In this document: positions 44,341 to 52,181 of the stretch, one piece after another
Position numbering within the stretch: the first letter of the stretch is position 1
Layout of the letters: every line of letters begins with the position of its first letter
Source: Roseimaritima multifibrata
GTDB lineage: Bacteria > Planctomycetota > Planctomycetia > Pirellulales > Pirellulaceae
Length of the DNA stretch: 64,000 nucleotides
Direction of reading: 5' to 3'
Assembly (NCBI RefSeq): GCF_007741495.1
Contig: NZ_CP036262.1
Location: 3,472,001 to 3,536,000 of the forward strand
Program-made: the position numbers and the translations under genes
The notes under the pieces: model-generated
The model's input: the letters and a program-made list of their open reading frames with translations, nothing else
The model's database searches: none
Told to the model about the DNA's origin: nothing

Positions 44341-45432
44341 TCAGGTGCTTAGTTGCATCAATACGATTCGCGATCTTCCCCCAGGATATTCTCCGTCTTT
44401 TAACCCGCGGCCATTACCGTTGGGAGCGTTGGAGGTCAATAACGCAAGTCGTCTACCATCGGGGTGCAGGCTTAGCGAGAGTCCATTGGATAGTTTTTTG
44501 TCGATCAGTAACGCCTGTTCGGATTCAGGATGCCACAACCAGAAAGGTCCCTTGCGGGGGAAAGCAGAAGAACAGGCAACAACGTTTCCTGAGGAATGAA
44601 ACATGGCATCGTAGGCGAATCCATCGTTTTGATCGCCAACGACCATTTCTCGCAAGACGTCCCCCGTAGCCCAGTCGAAGACAATCACGCAGGGAGTGCC
44701 CGTTGCAAAGCCTCCTTTGGGTTCCTTCTGACCAGTCGCAGCCAATCGATCGCCCTGAGGACTAAAGACTAAGCGACGCACGCCACCGCATTCTTGGTTG
44801 TAATGTTTTTGATACAGCGGGACAGCACTTAGTTCACGAATCGATTTGCCGGTATCGAGATCCCATTGCCTAATGATGCCAAACAAGTCGCCCGAGACCA
44901 AGCTTTTGCCATCGGGCGTAAAGGCCAGGCTCATCACTTTTGATCCGTGCGCCCAATGGGAAACGGGAGCACCATCGACCGTGGACCAGATCCGCACGAC
45001 TCCATCGTTACCACCAGTGGCGACCCGTGTCCCGGTCGGATGAATTGCGATCGTTCGAATCCAACCTTCGTGCGCGGATTGGTGGTTCCATAAGGGTTCG
45101 CTGGTTTCCGGTTGCGAATAGGGATAACAGGCTAACTGCCCCCAGGAATCGACAGTGTATAGATGGCTGAGCTTCGGATGGAAGGCGAGTCCGCAAATCC
45201 AACCATTATGTCCTGTTAGCGATTCGCCTTGCGTGAGCCCCGTACCGTTCTCTTCCGTCGGGTCGGCCACCGTCCAACGCACTATTTTTGCGTCTTGCCC
45301 GACGGCGACAAGCCATTGACCATCGGGAGAGAACCGGGCGTGCCAGAGCATTCGTTCGTATTCAATCGGCTTGCCGATCGGCTGCGGCGTCAGTGCCGCT
45401 ATCGGTTCGTCTGTTTGTGGTTTGTCAGCCAT
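44341..45432 (-). CDS. WD40-repeat protein
   Basis: 363 aa beta-propeller, start at ATG 45432 (MADKPQTDEP), 16 bp after the DUF1501 stop. Repeats are visible as WHARFSPDGQWLVAVGQDAK, GHNGWICGLAFHPKLSHLYT, WIRTIAIHPTGTRVATGGND, VMSLAFTPDGKSLVSGDLFG, VRRLVFSPQGDRLAATGQ and LSLSLHPDGRRLALLTSN, most followed by an IVRW/VRIW strand. No signal peptide. Third gene of the DUF1549-DUF1501-WD40 set, a combination found repeatedly in planctomycete genomes; the WD40 protein is probably a partner or scaffold, but the process is not known. Confidence 0.92.
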   Translation of the reverse strand: MADKPQTDEPIAALTPQPIGKPIEYERMLWHARFSPDGQWLVAVGQDAKIVRWTVADPTEENGTGLTQGESLTGHNGWICGLAFHPKLSHLYTVDSWGQLACYPYSQPETSEPLWNHQSAHEGWIRTIAIHPTGTRVATGGNDGVVRIWSTVDGAPVSHWAHGSKVMSLAFTPDGKSLVSGDLFGIIRQWDLDTGKSIRELSAVPLYQKHYNQECGGVRRLVFSPQGDRLAATGQKEPKGGFATGTPCVIVFDWATGDVLREMVVGDQNDGFAYDAMFHSSGNVVACSSAFPRKGPFWLWHPESEQALLIDKKLSNGLSLSLHPDGRRLALLTSNAPNGNGRGLKDGEYPGGRSRIVLMQLST

Positions 45433-45448
45433 CCGGAAAACGTCCAGT

Positions 45449-46726
45449 CTAAGAAAGCAACTCGGAAATAGCACTGAAATCATCATGTGCGACCGGCAAC
45501 GGTTGGTCCTGATTGATGTATTCCATGTGCTCTTTAGGAATTCCCAACGCTTGAAACCATGTATGAAACAGATGACCGATGTCGTGTTCGGGACCTTCGA
45601 CAAAAGTGCCCAAGGCATTGGTCGCCCCTACGACGGCCCCTCTTTGAATCCCGCAACCTGCCATCGCGACCGACCAAGCTTCGGGCCAATGGTCGCGTCC
45701 GCAGTGCGAGTTAATACGCGGGGTCCGTCCAAATTCGCTTAATACAATTACCAGTACATTGTCCAACAGACTTCGATCCGCTAGATCTTCAATAAGCGCT
45801 GCGAAAGGTTGATCAAATTGTCGATGAAGGCAATCGCTGGAATTAAAATGGTCACCGTGGCTGTCCCAGTGATAGGAGTTAACCTTCACAAATCGGACAC
45901 CCGCTTCGATCAATCGCCGCCCCATCAAGAGATGTCGTCCCAATTCATGGGATCCATAACGAACAACATCTTTTGCGGGAACCTTGGACTCATCAAACAG
46001 GTCCATCCTGCGCATTAGTGTTTGAGCGATGTCGTAGACGCTGGTATCCGCGGCCATTTCATTGTTGAATCGGCGTTTTCCAAAGCGTTCGTTGAAACGG
46101 GTGCGGAGTTCCTGTCGCAGTTGGTAGTCCGCACTGGTCAAAGATGGATGTGGAAGCAAGTTTGCGGGTGGTTTGGCGTCTCCTAGTGCGAGGGCACCAT
46201 AAGATGGCCCTAGGAATCCAGCGTCCTGTGTTTTGAATCCACCGCTACCCGGCTTCACCCAAACGTAAGGGGGCAGTCCGGTCTTTGTTGGACCCATCAG
46301 TTTGGCAACGGCCGAGCCAAGATAGGGATAGACAACGCCGCGTTCCTTGGGGTCGCCACGATTAATGCGTGCCACTCCGGCGGAGTGGCTGTTGTCCTGC
46401 GTGTGGACGCTGCGCAGGATCGCAAGGTGATGCATCTGCTGAGCGGTTTTGGGAAGCAGTTCCGAGACGTGAATCCCGGGGACCGAGGTCGGGATGGCCC
46501 GAAAGGGACCGCCAAACTGGGTATTCGGTTTCGGGTCCCAGCTTTCTAATTGGCTCATCCCTCCGTCCAGCCAAATACAAAGCACCTGTCGATCTTTGTC
46601 GCGAAGGTCTTCGGCTACAACGGGACGGAGCATGTTTCCAAAGCCCAACGTTGCGGCTCCAGCACCCATAAAGTGACGGCGTGAGAGCCGATGTTCGTGT
46701 GGACGACAAAGGGGCGATCTAGACAT
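45449..46726 (-). CDS. DUF1501 protein, Tat-exported
   Basis: 425 aa, start at ATG 46726, eleven bases after the stop of the upstream DUF1549 gene. A twin-arginine signal is clear (RLSRRHFMGAGAATLGFGN). The DUF1501 sulfatase/phosphatase-like fold shows in VLCIWLDGGMSQLESWDPKP, HTQDNSHSAG, VRFVKVNSYHWDSHGDHFN, LVIVLSEFGRTPRIN and GRDHWPEAWSVAMAGCGI. It is normally coupled to DUF1549/DUF1553 proteins in planctomycetes. Activity is not established for the family as I know it. An eroded copy of the same family lies at 3726-4051. Confidence 0.95.
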   Translation of the reverse strand: MSRSPLCRPHEHRLSRRHFMGAGAATLGFGNMLRPVVAEDLRDKDRQVLCIWLDGGMSQLESWDPKPNTQFGGPFRAIPTSVPGIHVSELLPKTAQQMHHLAILRSVHTQDNSHSAGVARINRGDPKERGVVYPYLGSAVAKLMGPTKTGLPPYVWVKPGSGGFKTQDAGFLGPSYGALALGDAKPPANLLPHPSLTSADYQLRQELRTRFNERFGKRRFNNEMAADTSVYDIAQTLMRRMDLFDESKVPAKDVVRYGSHELGRHLLMGRRLIEAGVRFVKVNSYHWDSHGDHFNSSDCLHRQFDQPFAALIEDLADRSLLDNVLVIVLSEFGRTPRINSHCGRDHWPEAWSVAMAGCGIQRGAVVGATNALGTFVEGPEHDIGHLFHTWFQALGIPKEHMEYINQDQPLPVAHDDFSAISELLS

Positions 46727-46737
46727 AGTGTTTTGTT

Positions 46738-48315
46738 TCAGTGATTGATATTGAATTCCGTGGATGCAAATAGAGCCCACACCCAGTGTGTCAGGCGGGC
46801 CTCGCGTTGATCGCTGTTTTCGTTCAAAAAAGACGCGAGTTCGGTTCTCTCTTCTTCACTGGGCGGACGACTGACAATCGATAGGTACAATTCGTCCGCC
46901 AAGGCGGTCTGGTCATAAATCCCCATTAGACGATCAACCAAATTGTCTGGTTGACGCTGCAACGCGGTAAGCACATCGTTATCGTTGGCGAAGAACAAAG
47001 CACTTTGCACCGAAGGATGGCGGTGGTCTTCATGTTCGCGGGCTGGATTTGCCAGGGCGGCAACAAATAGCGGTTCCAGTAACGATAGAACTTCTTGCCG
47101 TGCCTCCTGATCTTTGTTGCCATCGATCGCTTGGACAAAACTTTGAACCGCTTGCTCGGCAGAAAGACGTTTGGGAATCGCCACGACGTATTGATGCGGA
47201 ACTAGCCGTTGAGGATCGATGCTGGGGTCCGCGACGCGACTGCTGCGCTGATAGGTGTCGCTTAACGCTATCTCACGGATCAGCCACTTCAAATCAAATC
47301 GATGGGCTGCCAGTTCGGTCGCCAATAATTCCAGCAACTCAGGATGGGTTGGTGGGTTGTCGGCATGATGGGAATCCAGAGGCTCAACAAGGCCGCGGCC
47401 GAGCATTAGATGCCAGATTCGATTGGCGATATTTCGCGAGAATCGGGAATTGTCGGCAACTGGCAATTCGGCAGCGACCAGGGAGAGCGGGCTGTACTTA
47501 CTGTCGTCACCCAATTCGGTCGGCACTTCAAATTCCTTGCCGAACGGAATGCGTGGGCCGGTTGTAGCCGGAGTCGATTCGAAGACCGACACGAATTCCA
47601 GTTTCTCTGCCAACGGCTTTTCAGTGACCAATGGGAACGGCGCAGCCTTGTCTGGTTTAAGCGTCTGGGTAACGGCCAACAGCCCTTGGAAATCCAATTG
47701 TGTGTATTCGTCAACGAACAGGTGATCGTGGCACTGGGCGCACTGCAGGTCAACGCCGAGGAACAGTCGCCCGATGTCACGGGTCAGTCCAGGATGGTCA
47801 ACTGGATTTTGCCCGTACTTTTCTAGCCGCTTCGTTAGAAAGAATGACGCCCCTTGATGGCTTTGCTGTGAGGGTTCTGGTTCCAGCATCGCCCGAACCA
47901 TTTGGTCCCAAGATTCATTCTCTGCAAAGGCCGTTAGTAAGAATTTCTGCCATGTTTCATGACTGCCACGTCGTTCCATCAACATTACATCAAACGCATC
48001 TCGCATCCGATCTGCATAGGTCGGCGCTGCCAATAATTGGTCGATAACTTTTGCCCGTTTACCGGGGGATGAATCGGCCAAGAACTGCCGCGTAACATCT
48101 GCCGGCGGAATCTTTCCCGCAAGATCAAGCCAAACTCGCCGGAAAAATTCGGCGTCATCCGCGATGACTGGTTCCGCTCCATCCTCAAATTGCCTGGTTA
48201 TGATTTGGTCCAAACGCTGATGCAACGATTGGCTGTCATCGCACCAAGCGGGGACGCAAATGATTAGCAACCAAAAAGTTTGGATATAGCGAGGGAGTGA
48301 GCCAAGTTTTCCCAA
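46738..48315 (-). CDS. DUF1549/DUF1553 protein, secreted
   Basis: 525 aa with a signal peptide (YIQTFWLLIICVPAWC). DUF1549 covers about residues 35-200, with AEFFRRVWLDLAGKIP, YADRMRDAFDVMLMERRG and the Cys motif LQCAQCHDHLF, a CxxCH site that could bind heme c. DUF1553 covers 290-520, with RFSRNIANRIWHLMLGRGLV, HPELLELLATELAAHRFDLK, IALSDTYQRSS and YLSIVSRPPSEEER. First gene of the operon with DUF1501 and WD40. Shorter than many relatives, which carry extra cytochrome domains at the N-terminus. Role unknown. Confidence 0.94.
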   Translation of the reverse strand: MGKLGSLPRYIQTFWLLIICVPAWCDDSQSLHQRLDQIITRQFEDGAEPVIADDAEFFRRVWLDLAGKIPPADVTRQFLADSSPGKRAKVIDQLLAAPTYADRMRDAFDVMLMERRGSHETWQKFLLTAFAENESWDQMVRAMLEPEPSQQSHQGASFFLTKRLEKYGQNPVDHPGLTRDIGRLFLGVDLQCAQCHDHLFVDEYTQLDFQGLLAVTQTLKPDKAAPFPLVTEKPLAEKLEFVSVFESTPATTGPRIPFGKEFEVPTELGDDSKYSPLSLVAAELPVADNSRFSRNIANRIWHLMLGRGLVEPLDSHHADNPPTHPELLELLATELAAHRFDLKWLIREIALSDTYQRSSRVADPSIDPQRLVPHQYVVAIPKRLSAEQAVQSFVQAIDGNKDQEARQEVLSLLEPLFVAALANPAREHEDHRHPSVQSALFFANDNDVLTALQRQPDNLVDRLMGIYDQTALADELYLSIVSRPPSEEERTELASFLNENSDQREARLTHWVWALFASTEFNINH

Positions 48316-48403
48316 GGGAAGGCTCCGAAGTAGGTGGGCTAAAAAAGGTGGGGTATCCAGCTGACCAACTAAACGATTGGCAAATGGTAATAGTCCTCTG
48401 AAG

Positions 48404-48441
48404 CTTCCGTGTTTCCTTGTCGCTTCCGTGTTTCCTTGTCG
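48404..48441. repeat. 19-bp tandem duplication
   Basis: CTTCCGTGTTTCCTTGTCG occurs twice without a spacer (48404-48422, 48423-48441), about 90 bp upstream of the DUF1549 start codon. Confidence 0.9.
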
Positions 48442-48715
48442 TTGGCGACTGGCAATCTAACAAGCATCGGCGCGAAGGTTTAAAAGGTTTTAATCGAGTA
48501 TTGCGTTCCTCCGAACCCATTGCACTCAATCAATGTAGGTGCTGTGCGGGGGGGATGCAACAAAATTCCAGGGGAGACCGATGCCGGGGCCGTATTGTGC
48601 GACCGAGCGATGGAGTGGATCGAGGAAACGGCTTGTTGATTTTGTGATTGTCGCGTTTCGCTCCGCGACAGAACGCTCCCTTAAATCTACTTCCGCGGAG
48701 CGTAAGGCTACAAGC

Positions 48716-48742
48716 TTTCTCCGCTTTCGATTAAATCAACAG
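48716..48742. repeat. 27-bp dispersed repeat shared with 16234-16260
   Basis: TTTCTCCGCTTTCGATTAAA and the following bases differ from 16234-16260 at only two of 27 positions. The stretch before it (a hairpin and a CCGCGGAGCG segment) may belong to the same element. Confidence 0.6.
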
Positions 48743-48904
48743 ACCGTAAGGGCAACGGAGAGTTGAAGTTGCGAATGGTTGCCGGGAAGTTACTCTTGGC
48801 GACGTGTTTTTTGGCGACTTGGTGTGGTGGTTGATCATCTACTGCTTACCGGGTGACCTTGGTCCCTTTTTGACTTTTCAATATTCCGAATGAGGATTAA
48901 CCGC

Positions 48905-49639
48905 ATGCCTAGTTGTCGTACCGCGCTTGTGACTGGTGGTTCGGGTGGCATTGGTAGCGAAATATGTAGGCGGTTAGCCTCGGATGGTTTTCGCGTTGTG
49001 GTCCACTATGGATCGGATCAGAAGTCCGCGGACGATGTTGTTCGACAAATTGTGGATGGTGGGGGAACGGCAGTGGCCAGTTCTGCGGATATCACCGAGG
49101 AAGCGGATGTCGAGAAATTGTTTGATTTTGCGACCAGCAAATTTGGTGGTCTGGACGCTGTGGTTGCGAACGCGGGGACGGGCGGCGGTGGACCGATCGC
49201 CGATGTAAAACTTTCTGATTTTAAGAGACTGCTGGATGTCAATCTGACCGGGGCATTCTTGACGCTTCGTGAAGCGGCCAGACGGCTGAACGAAGATGGG
49301 CGACTTGTGTTCGTCTCGTCGCAACTGGCTGAGCGACCACGTATTGGGACCGGTGTCTATTCCGCGACCAAAGCTGCGGTCGACGCGATGATTGTGGCGA
49401 TGTCGCACGAACTTGGTGGGCGAGGGATTACGGTCAATAGTGTTCGTCCTGGGGCAACCGAGCCCGGGATGTTTGCGGATAGCGACGATGATCGAAAACA
49501 GTTCTTCCGCGAACTTTCACCTTTTAAACGCATCGGACATCCAAGCGACATTGCGTCGGTTGTTTCCTTTTTGGCCAGCAAAGAAGCGTGTTGGATCACG
49601 GGCCAACATATCCGCGTCGACGGTGGCGCGTCTAACTAA
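48905..49639 (+). CDS. Short-chain dehydrogenase/reductase (FabG-like)
   Basis: 244 aa, start at ATG 48905 (MPSCRTALVTGG); ATG 48890 is a longer option. Complete classical SDR: TGGSGGIGSEI, VANAGTGGGG (NAG), LVFVSSQLAE with catalytic Ser, GVYSATKAAV with Y-x3-K, and C-terminal SDIASVVSFLASKEACWITG then RVDGGASN. The glycine motif and a basic HYGSDQKSA region fit NADP use. Substrate unknown; 60 bp upstream of a DoxX-like gene on the same strand, so possibly co-transcribed. Confidence 0.92.
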   Translation: MPSCRTALVTGGSGGIGSEICRRLASDGFRVVVHYGSDQKSADDVVRQIVDGGGTAVASSADITEEADVEKLFDFATSKFGGLDAVVANAGTGGGGPIADVKLSDFKRLLDVNLTGAFLTLREAARRLNEDGRLVFVSSQLAERPRIGTGVYSATKAAVDAMIVAMSHELGGRGITVNSVRPGATEPGMFADSDDDRKQFFRELSPFKRIGHPSDIASVVSFLASKEACWITGQHIRVDGGASN

Positions 49640-49699
49640 ACAAAGTCCTCCGCTTTGCGATTCTTATCTAGCTATCTTTTCTCAACCACGGCAAATCAA

Positions 49700-50167
49700 A
49701 TGAATTCACTGCCCGGAGCTTCGGTTCCCGAAGCACTCCAACGAAAACTATCGCCATCTTTCTTGTTATTGCGACTCGGGGTCGGAATCGTGTTCTTCAT
49801 GTGGACGTTAGACAAATTGATGAATCCCGCACATGCGGCGGGGATTTTCGAACGCTACTACATGATGGAAGGGTTGGGGATGTCATTGATGTTGGGAATC
49901 GGCGTCGTGCAGATGATCTTGGTGATCGCTTTTGTGACGGGGACATTCCGCACGCTCTCATACTCGCTGATTACCGTTTTGCATACGGTGTCAACCGTTA
50001 GTTGTTATCAGCAATACATGAATCCATGGGAAAAGCCAAATCTGCTCTTCTTTGCCGCATTTCCGATGCTGGCTGCCTGCGTGACGCTCTGGCTGCTACG
50101 TGAGTATGATCAGTGGACGGTTGATGGCTGCAGGAAAACGTCTAAGCAAACCAATCTGGCGATATAG
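49700..50167 (+). CDS. DoxX-like four-span membrane protein
   Basis: 155 aa, start at ATG 49700 (MNSLPGASV). Four membrane helices: LLLRLGVGIVFFMWTLDKLM, GMSLMLGIGVVQMILVIAFV, LSYSLITVLHTVSTVSCY and FFAAFPMLAACVTLWLL. The sequence fits the DoxX-like/DoxD-like superfamily of small quinone- or thiosulfate-linked membrane proteins, although the charged residues that define its subgroups are not decisive. Directly downstream of the SDR and before a repeat that contains a terminator-like hairpin. Confidence 0.82.
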   Translation: MNSLPGASVPEALQRKLSPSFLLLRLGVGIVFFMWTLDKLMNPAHAAGIFERYYMMEGLGMSLMLGIGVVQMILVIAFVTGTFRTLSYSLITVLHTVSTVSCYQQYMNPWEKPNLLFFAAFPMLAACVTLWLLREYDQWTVDGCRKTSKQTNLAI

Positions 50168-50210
50168 TGATCGTAGCCTTTCGCTCGTGACGTGAAGTCT
50201 ATAACTGACG

Positions 50211-50430
50211 ATTTCAACCCTGCCCATCCGAGTCTGGGTACAGTGCTTTTAGCCCAACGGGCGACAGACAAGGGTGGTTCTGTCGCCCGCTGGGCTTTCT
50301 TTTTCGCGATACCCACTCCGGCCGCTTGAGCCGCCGGCAAGTATCTGCCGCCCTCCGGGCTACCTGTTCACTCGGTGCTATGTAGACTCGTCAACGGCTG
50401 CAACCCCTTCATTTATCGATTGCACGTCCC
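50211..50430. repeat. Dispersed repeat, copy C (full length, 220 bp)
   Basis: The longest copy of the element. It includes the outer segment shared with copy A (ATTTCAACCCTGCCCATCCG), the AGCCC hairpin and the middle and end shared with copy B, finishing in GATTGCACGTCCC. No coding capacity. Confidence 0.85.
50251..50306. terminator. Long hairpin within the repeat, terminator-like
   Basis: AGCCCAACGGGCGACAGA and its near-perfect complement TCTGTCGCCCGCTGGGCT flank a short loop and are followed by TTCTTTTT. It lies 84 bp after the DoxX-like stop and reads in its direction. Copy B (36500-36546) keeps the hairpin. Confidence 0.6.
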
Positions 50431-50538
50431 GAGCGAAAGGCGGCACACCGTAACCTAACGAACTTCCCCTAGTCGTTGGTTTTGCCAACCACTCAATCGG
50501 AAACACGGGTTTCCGAAACCGGTTGTTACGACAGAGTG

Positions 50539-51462
50539 CTACATCGGAATCGACGTTTTGAATTCGGGTGGTTTTAGAGCCATGACCGAGCAATCCAAAT
50601 GGTCGAGCAAGCTATGGGCCGTGTTACCCATTAGTAAACCCAGCAGACCGGATCTTGCGACCGTTCCCATCACGACTAAATCGACATCTTTCTCCTCCAC
50701 GAACTCCGGCACGACTTCGACGACGTCTCCGTTTAGGAAGTGCACGTTTTTGTTGTTGCCATCGTTTTGCTTCAAGAACTTTTCCATCAGGTCTTTGTGG
50801 TAAGCGAGCTGCCGATCACGATAGGCATCGACTTGATCGGGTTTCAACCGCGTCCGAAGCAGCGGTTCGTCTTGCAGTTTCCAAGCATGCAGCAAGGAAA
50901 ACTTGCAATCGAACTGCTCCGCAATGGCCCGGGAGGTTTCGTAAATGTTTTGGTTTAGTGCTTTGTTCGTGTCGTCGTCTTGTGCGGTGTCCAGACAAGC
51001 GGCGATGTGTCGAGGTTTTGAGGGTGCCTTTTCAGCGACCAACCATACCGTTGCAGGACAAGTTGCCAGCAGGCGCCGGGCGGTACGTCCGTAGTTGTTG
51101 GAAGTACGGCTGTTCGCTCCCTTGGTAACCGCGAGGACCAAATCATGATCTTCACGGAGCACTTCACGCACGATTTCGACGGAGGCTTTACCCGTAAACA
51201 GTTTGGTGCGAACTTCAATATCGGCTTTCCGAGCAATCGCCGCTAATTCGTCTAACTTGTTTTCTTTTTCTTTTCGGACAAGGTCGTGCAGATAGTCTAG
51301 GTCGTTGGTTACCTGTTTGGCGATCCAAGACTGTTCGGGCAGAATGTCCACGATCGTTAGCGAGGCACCGTTTCGCTTGGCGATTTCGACTGCGTCATCG
51401 ACGACTGGGTGTTTGTCCAACCGTGTGTCCGTGGCCACCAAAATCTTCTTAAAGCGTTTCAT
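50539..51462 (-). CDS. Universal stress protein with two Usp domains
   Basis: 307 aa, start at ATG 51462 (MKRFKKILVATDTRLD); upstream in-frame sequence is not Usp-like. Two tandem Usp domains, as in UspE. The first (about 5-145) has KILVATDTRLDKHPVVDDAV and VLAVTKGANSR but lacks a clear ATP-binding glycine motif; the second (about 150-300) has DVVEVVPEFVEEKDVDLVVM and GTVARSGLLGLLMGNTAHSL, which fits the G-x2-G-x9-G-S/T nucleotide site. Probably a stress or dormancy factor. Divergent from the glycogen/phosphoketolase run, sharing a 357-bp upstream region. Confidence 0.93.
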   Translation of the reverse strand: MKRFKKILVATDTRLDKHPVVDDAVEIAKRNGASLTIVDILPEQSWIAKQVTNDLDYLHDLVRKEKENKLDELAAIARKADIEVRTKLFTGKASVEIVREVLREDHDLVLAVTKGANSRTSNNYGRTARRLLATCPATVWLVAEKAPSKPRHIAACLDTAQDDDTNKALNQNIYETSRAIAEQFDCKFSLLHAWKLQDEPLLRTRLKPDQVDAYRDRQLAYHKDLMEKFLKQNDGNNKNVHFLNGDVVEVVPEFVEEKDVDLVVMGTVARSGLLGLLMGNTAHSLLDHLDCSVMALKPPEFKTSIPM

Positions 51463-51819
51463 CAGTCCGTACTCTCGCAATAGTGTGGGCATTGTCCGCC
51501 GGTGGATAACGCAATGGGTGTGCCATCGGGCGAGGTTCGGGGAGGAATGTCTGTCTAGCCGGGAATACGTTCGAAATTCAGCCAATGGAGATCCCAGAGG
51601 AGGTCGAATGTGCGAGATAGTTTGTTGGGTGTGCCAGGACGCACGTTCGTGCCGCTATCGCACGCAACACGATTGCTTTCCCAAATCAATCGCATTGCAG
51701 GCAGCAGGCTTTCGGCGGTAACGATGCCGAAGTTTCGGTTGGCATCCGAGTTGCTTTGCAAACGACCGAGCGTTCGGTGGGACGCTGGTTGTTTGATTCT
51801 CCATGACAAAGGCAATGGC
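51463..51819. promoter_or_regulatory. Divergent control region of the energy-stress gene set
   Basis: 357 bp between the start codons of the universal stress protein and the SpoIIAA-like gene. It must hold promoters for both directions, so common control is likely. I could not pick out an inverted-repeat operator or a clear -10/-35 by eye; the region is unusually free of the repeats seen in other gaps. Confidence 0.5.
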
Positions 51820-52179
51820 ATGTCCGTTGAACTGAAGGAAGTCCAGGAAGGGAACCTTTTAGAGATACGCGTTACAGGAAAGCTTGACCGAGCTGCCTAC
51901 GATTTATTCACTCCTTCTGTTGAGCGTCAGATCGCGGAATACGGCAAGGTTCGAATCCTGTTCGAAATGCACGACTTCCACGGTTGGGAAACCGCGGCCC
52001 TGTGGGAAGACATGAAGTTCGACATGAAGCACTTCAACGATATTGAACGTCTAGCGATTGTGGGTGATAAGAAGTGGGAAAAAGGGATGGCTGTTTTTTG
52101 CAAACCGTTTACGACGGCGAAGGTTCGCTACTTTGACACGAGCGAAATCGATGAAGCTCGAGTTTGGTTGGCAGAATAA
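51820..52179 (+). CDS. SpoIIAA-like (STAS-fold) protein
   Basis: 119 aa, start at ATG 51820 (MSVELKEVQEGN). The fold marks are a beta strand start (LLEIRVTGKLDRAAYDLFTP), RILFEMHDFHGWETAALWED and IERLAIVGDKKWEKGMAVF, then RYFDTSEIDEARVWL. This is the SpoIIAA-like family often encoded near stress and fermentation genes. No Ser at a classical phosphorylation loop is evident, so it may not be an anti-sigma antagonist. Its stop is two bases before the glycogen phosphorylase start: translational coupling. Confidence 0.9.
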   Translation: MSVELKEVQEGNLLEIRVTGKLDRAAYDLFTPSVERQIAEYGKVRILFEMHDFHGWETAALWEDMKFDMKHFNDIERLAIVGDKKWEKGMAVFCKPFTTAKVRYFDTSEIDEARVWLAE

Positions 52180-52181
52180 TA

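Larger units (their letters stand above)
48316..48904. other. Divergent intergenic region with several repeats
   Basis: 589 bp between the DUF1549 operon and the SDR gene. It holds a 19-bp tandem duplication (48404-48441), a TGTCGCG/CGCGACA hairpin (48649-48670) and a copy of the repeat shared with 16234-16260. No gene seen. Confidence 0.55.
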
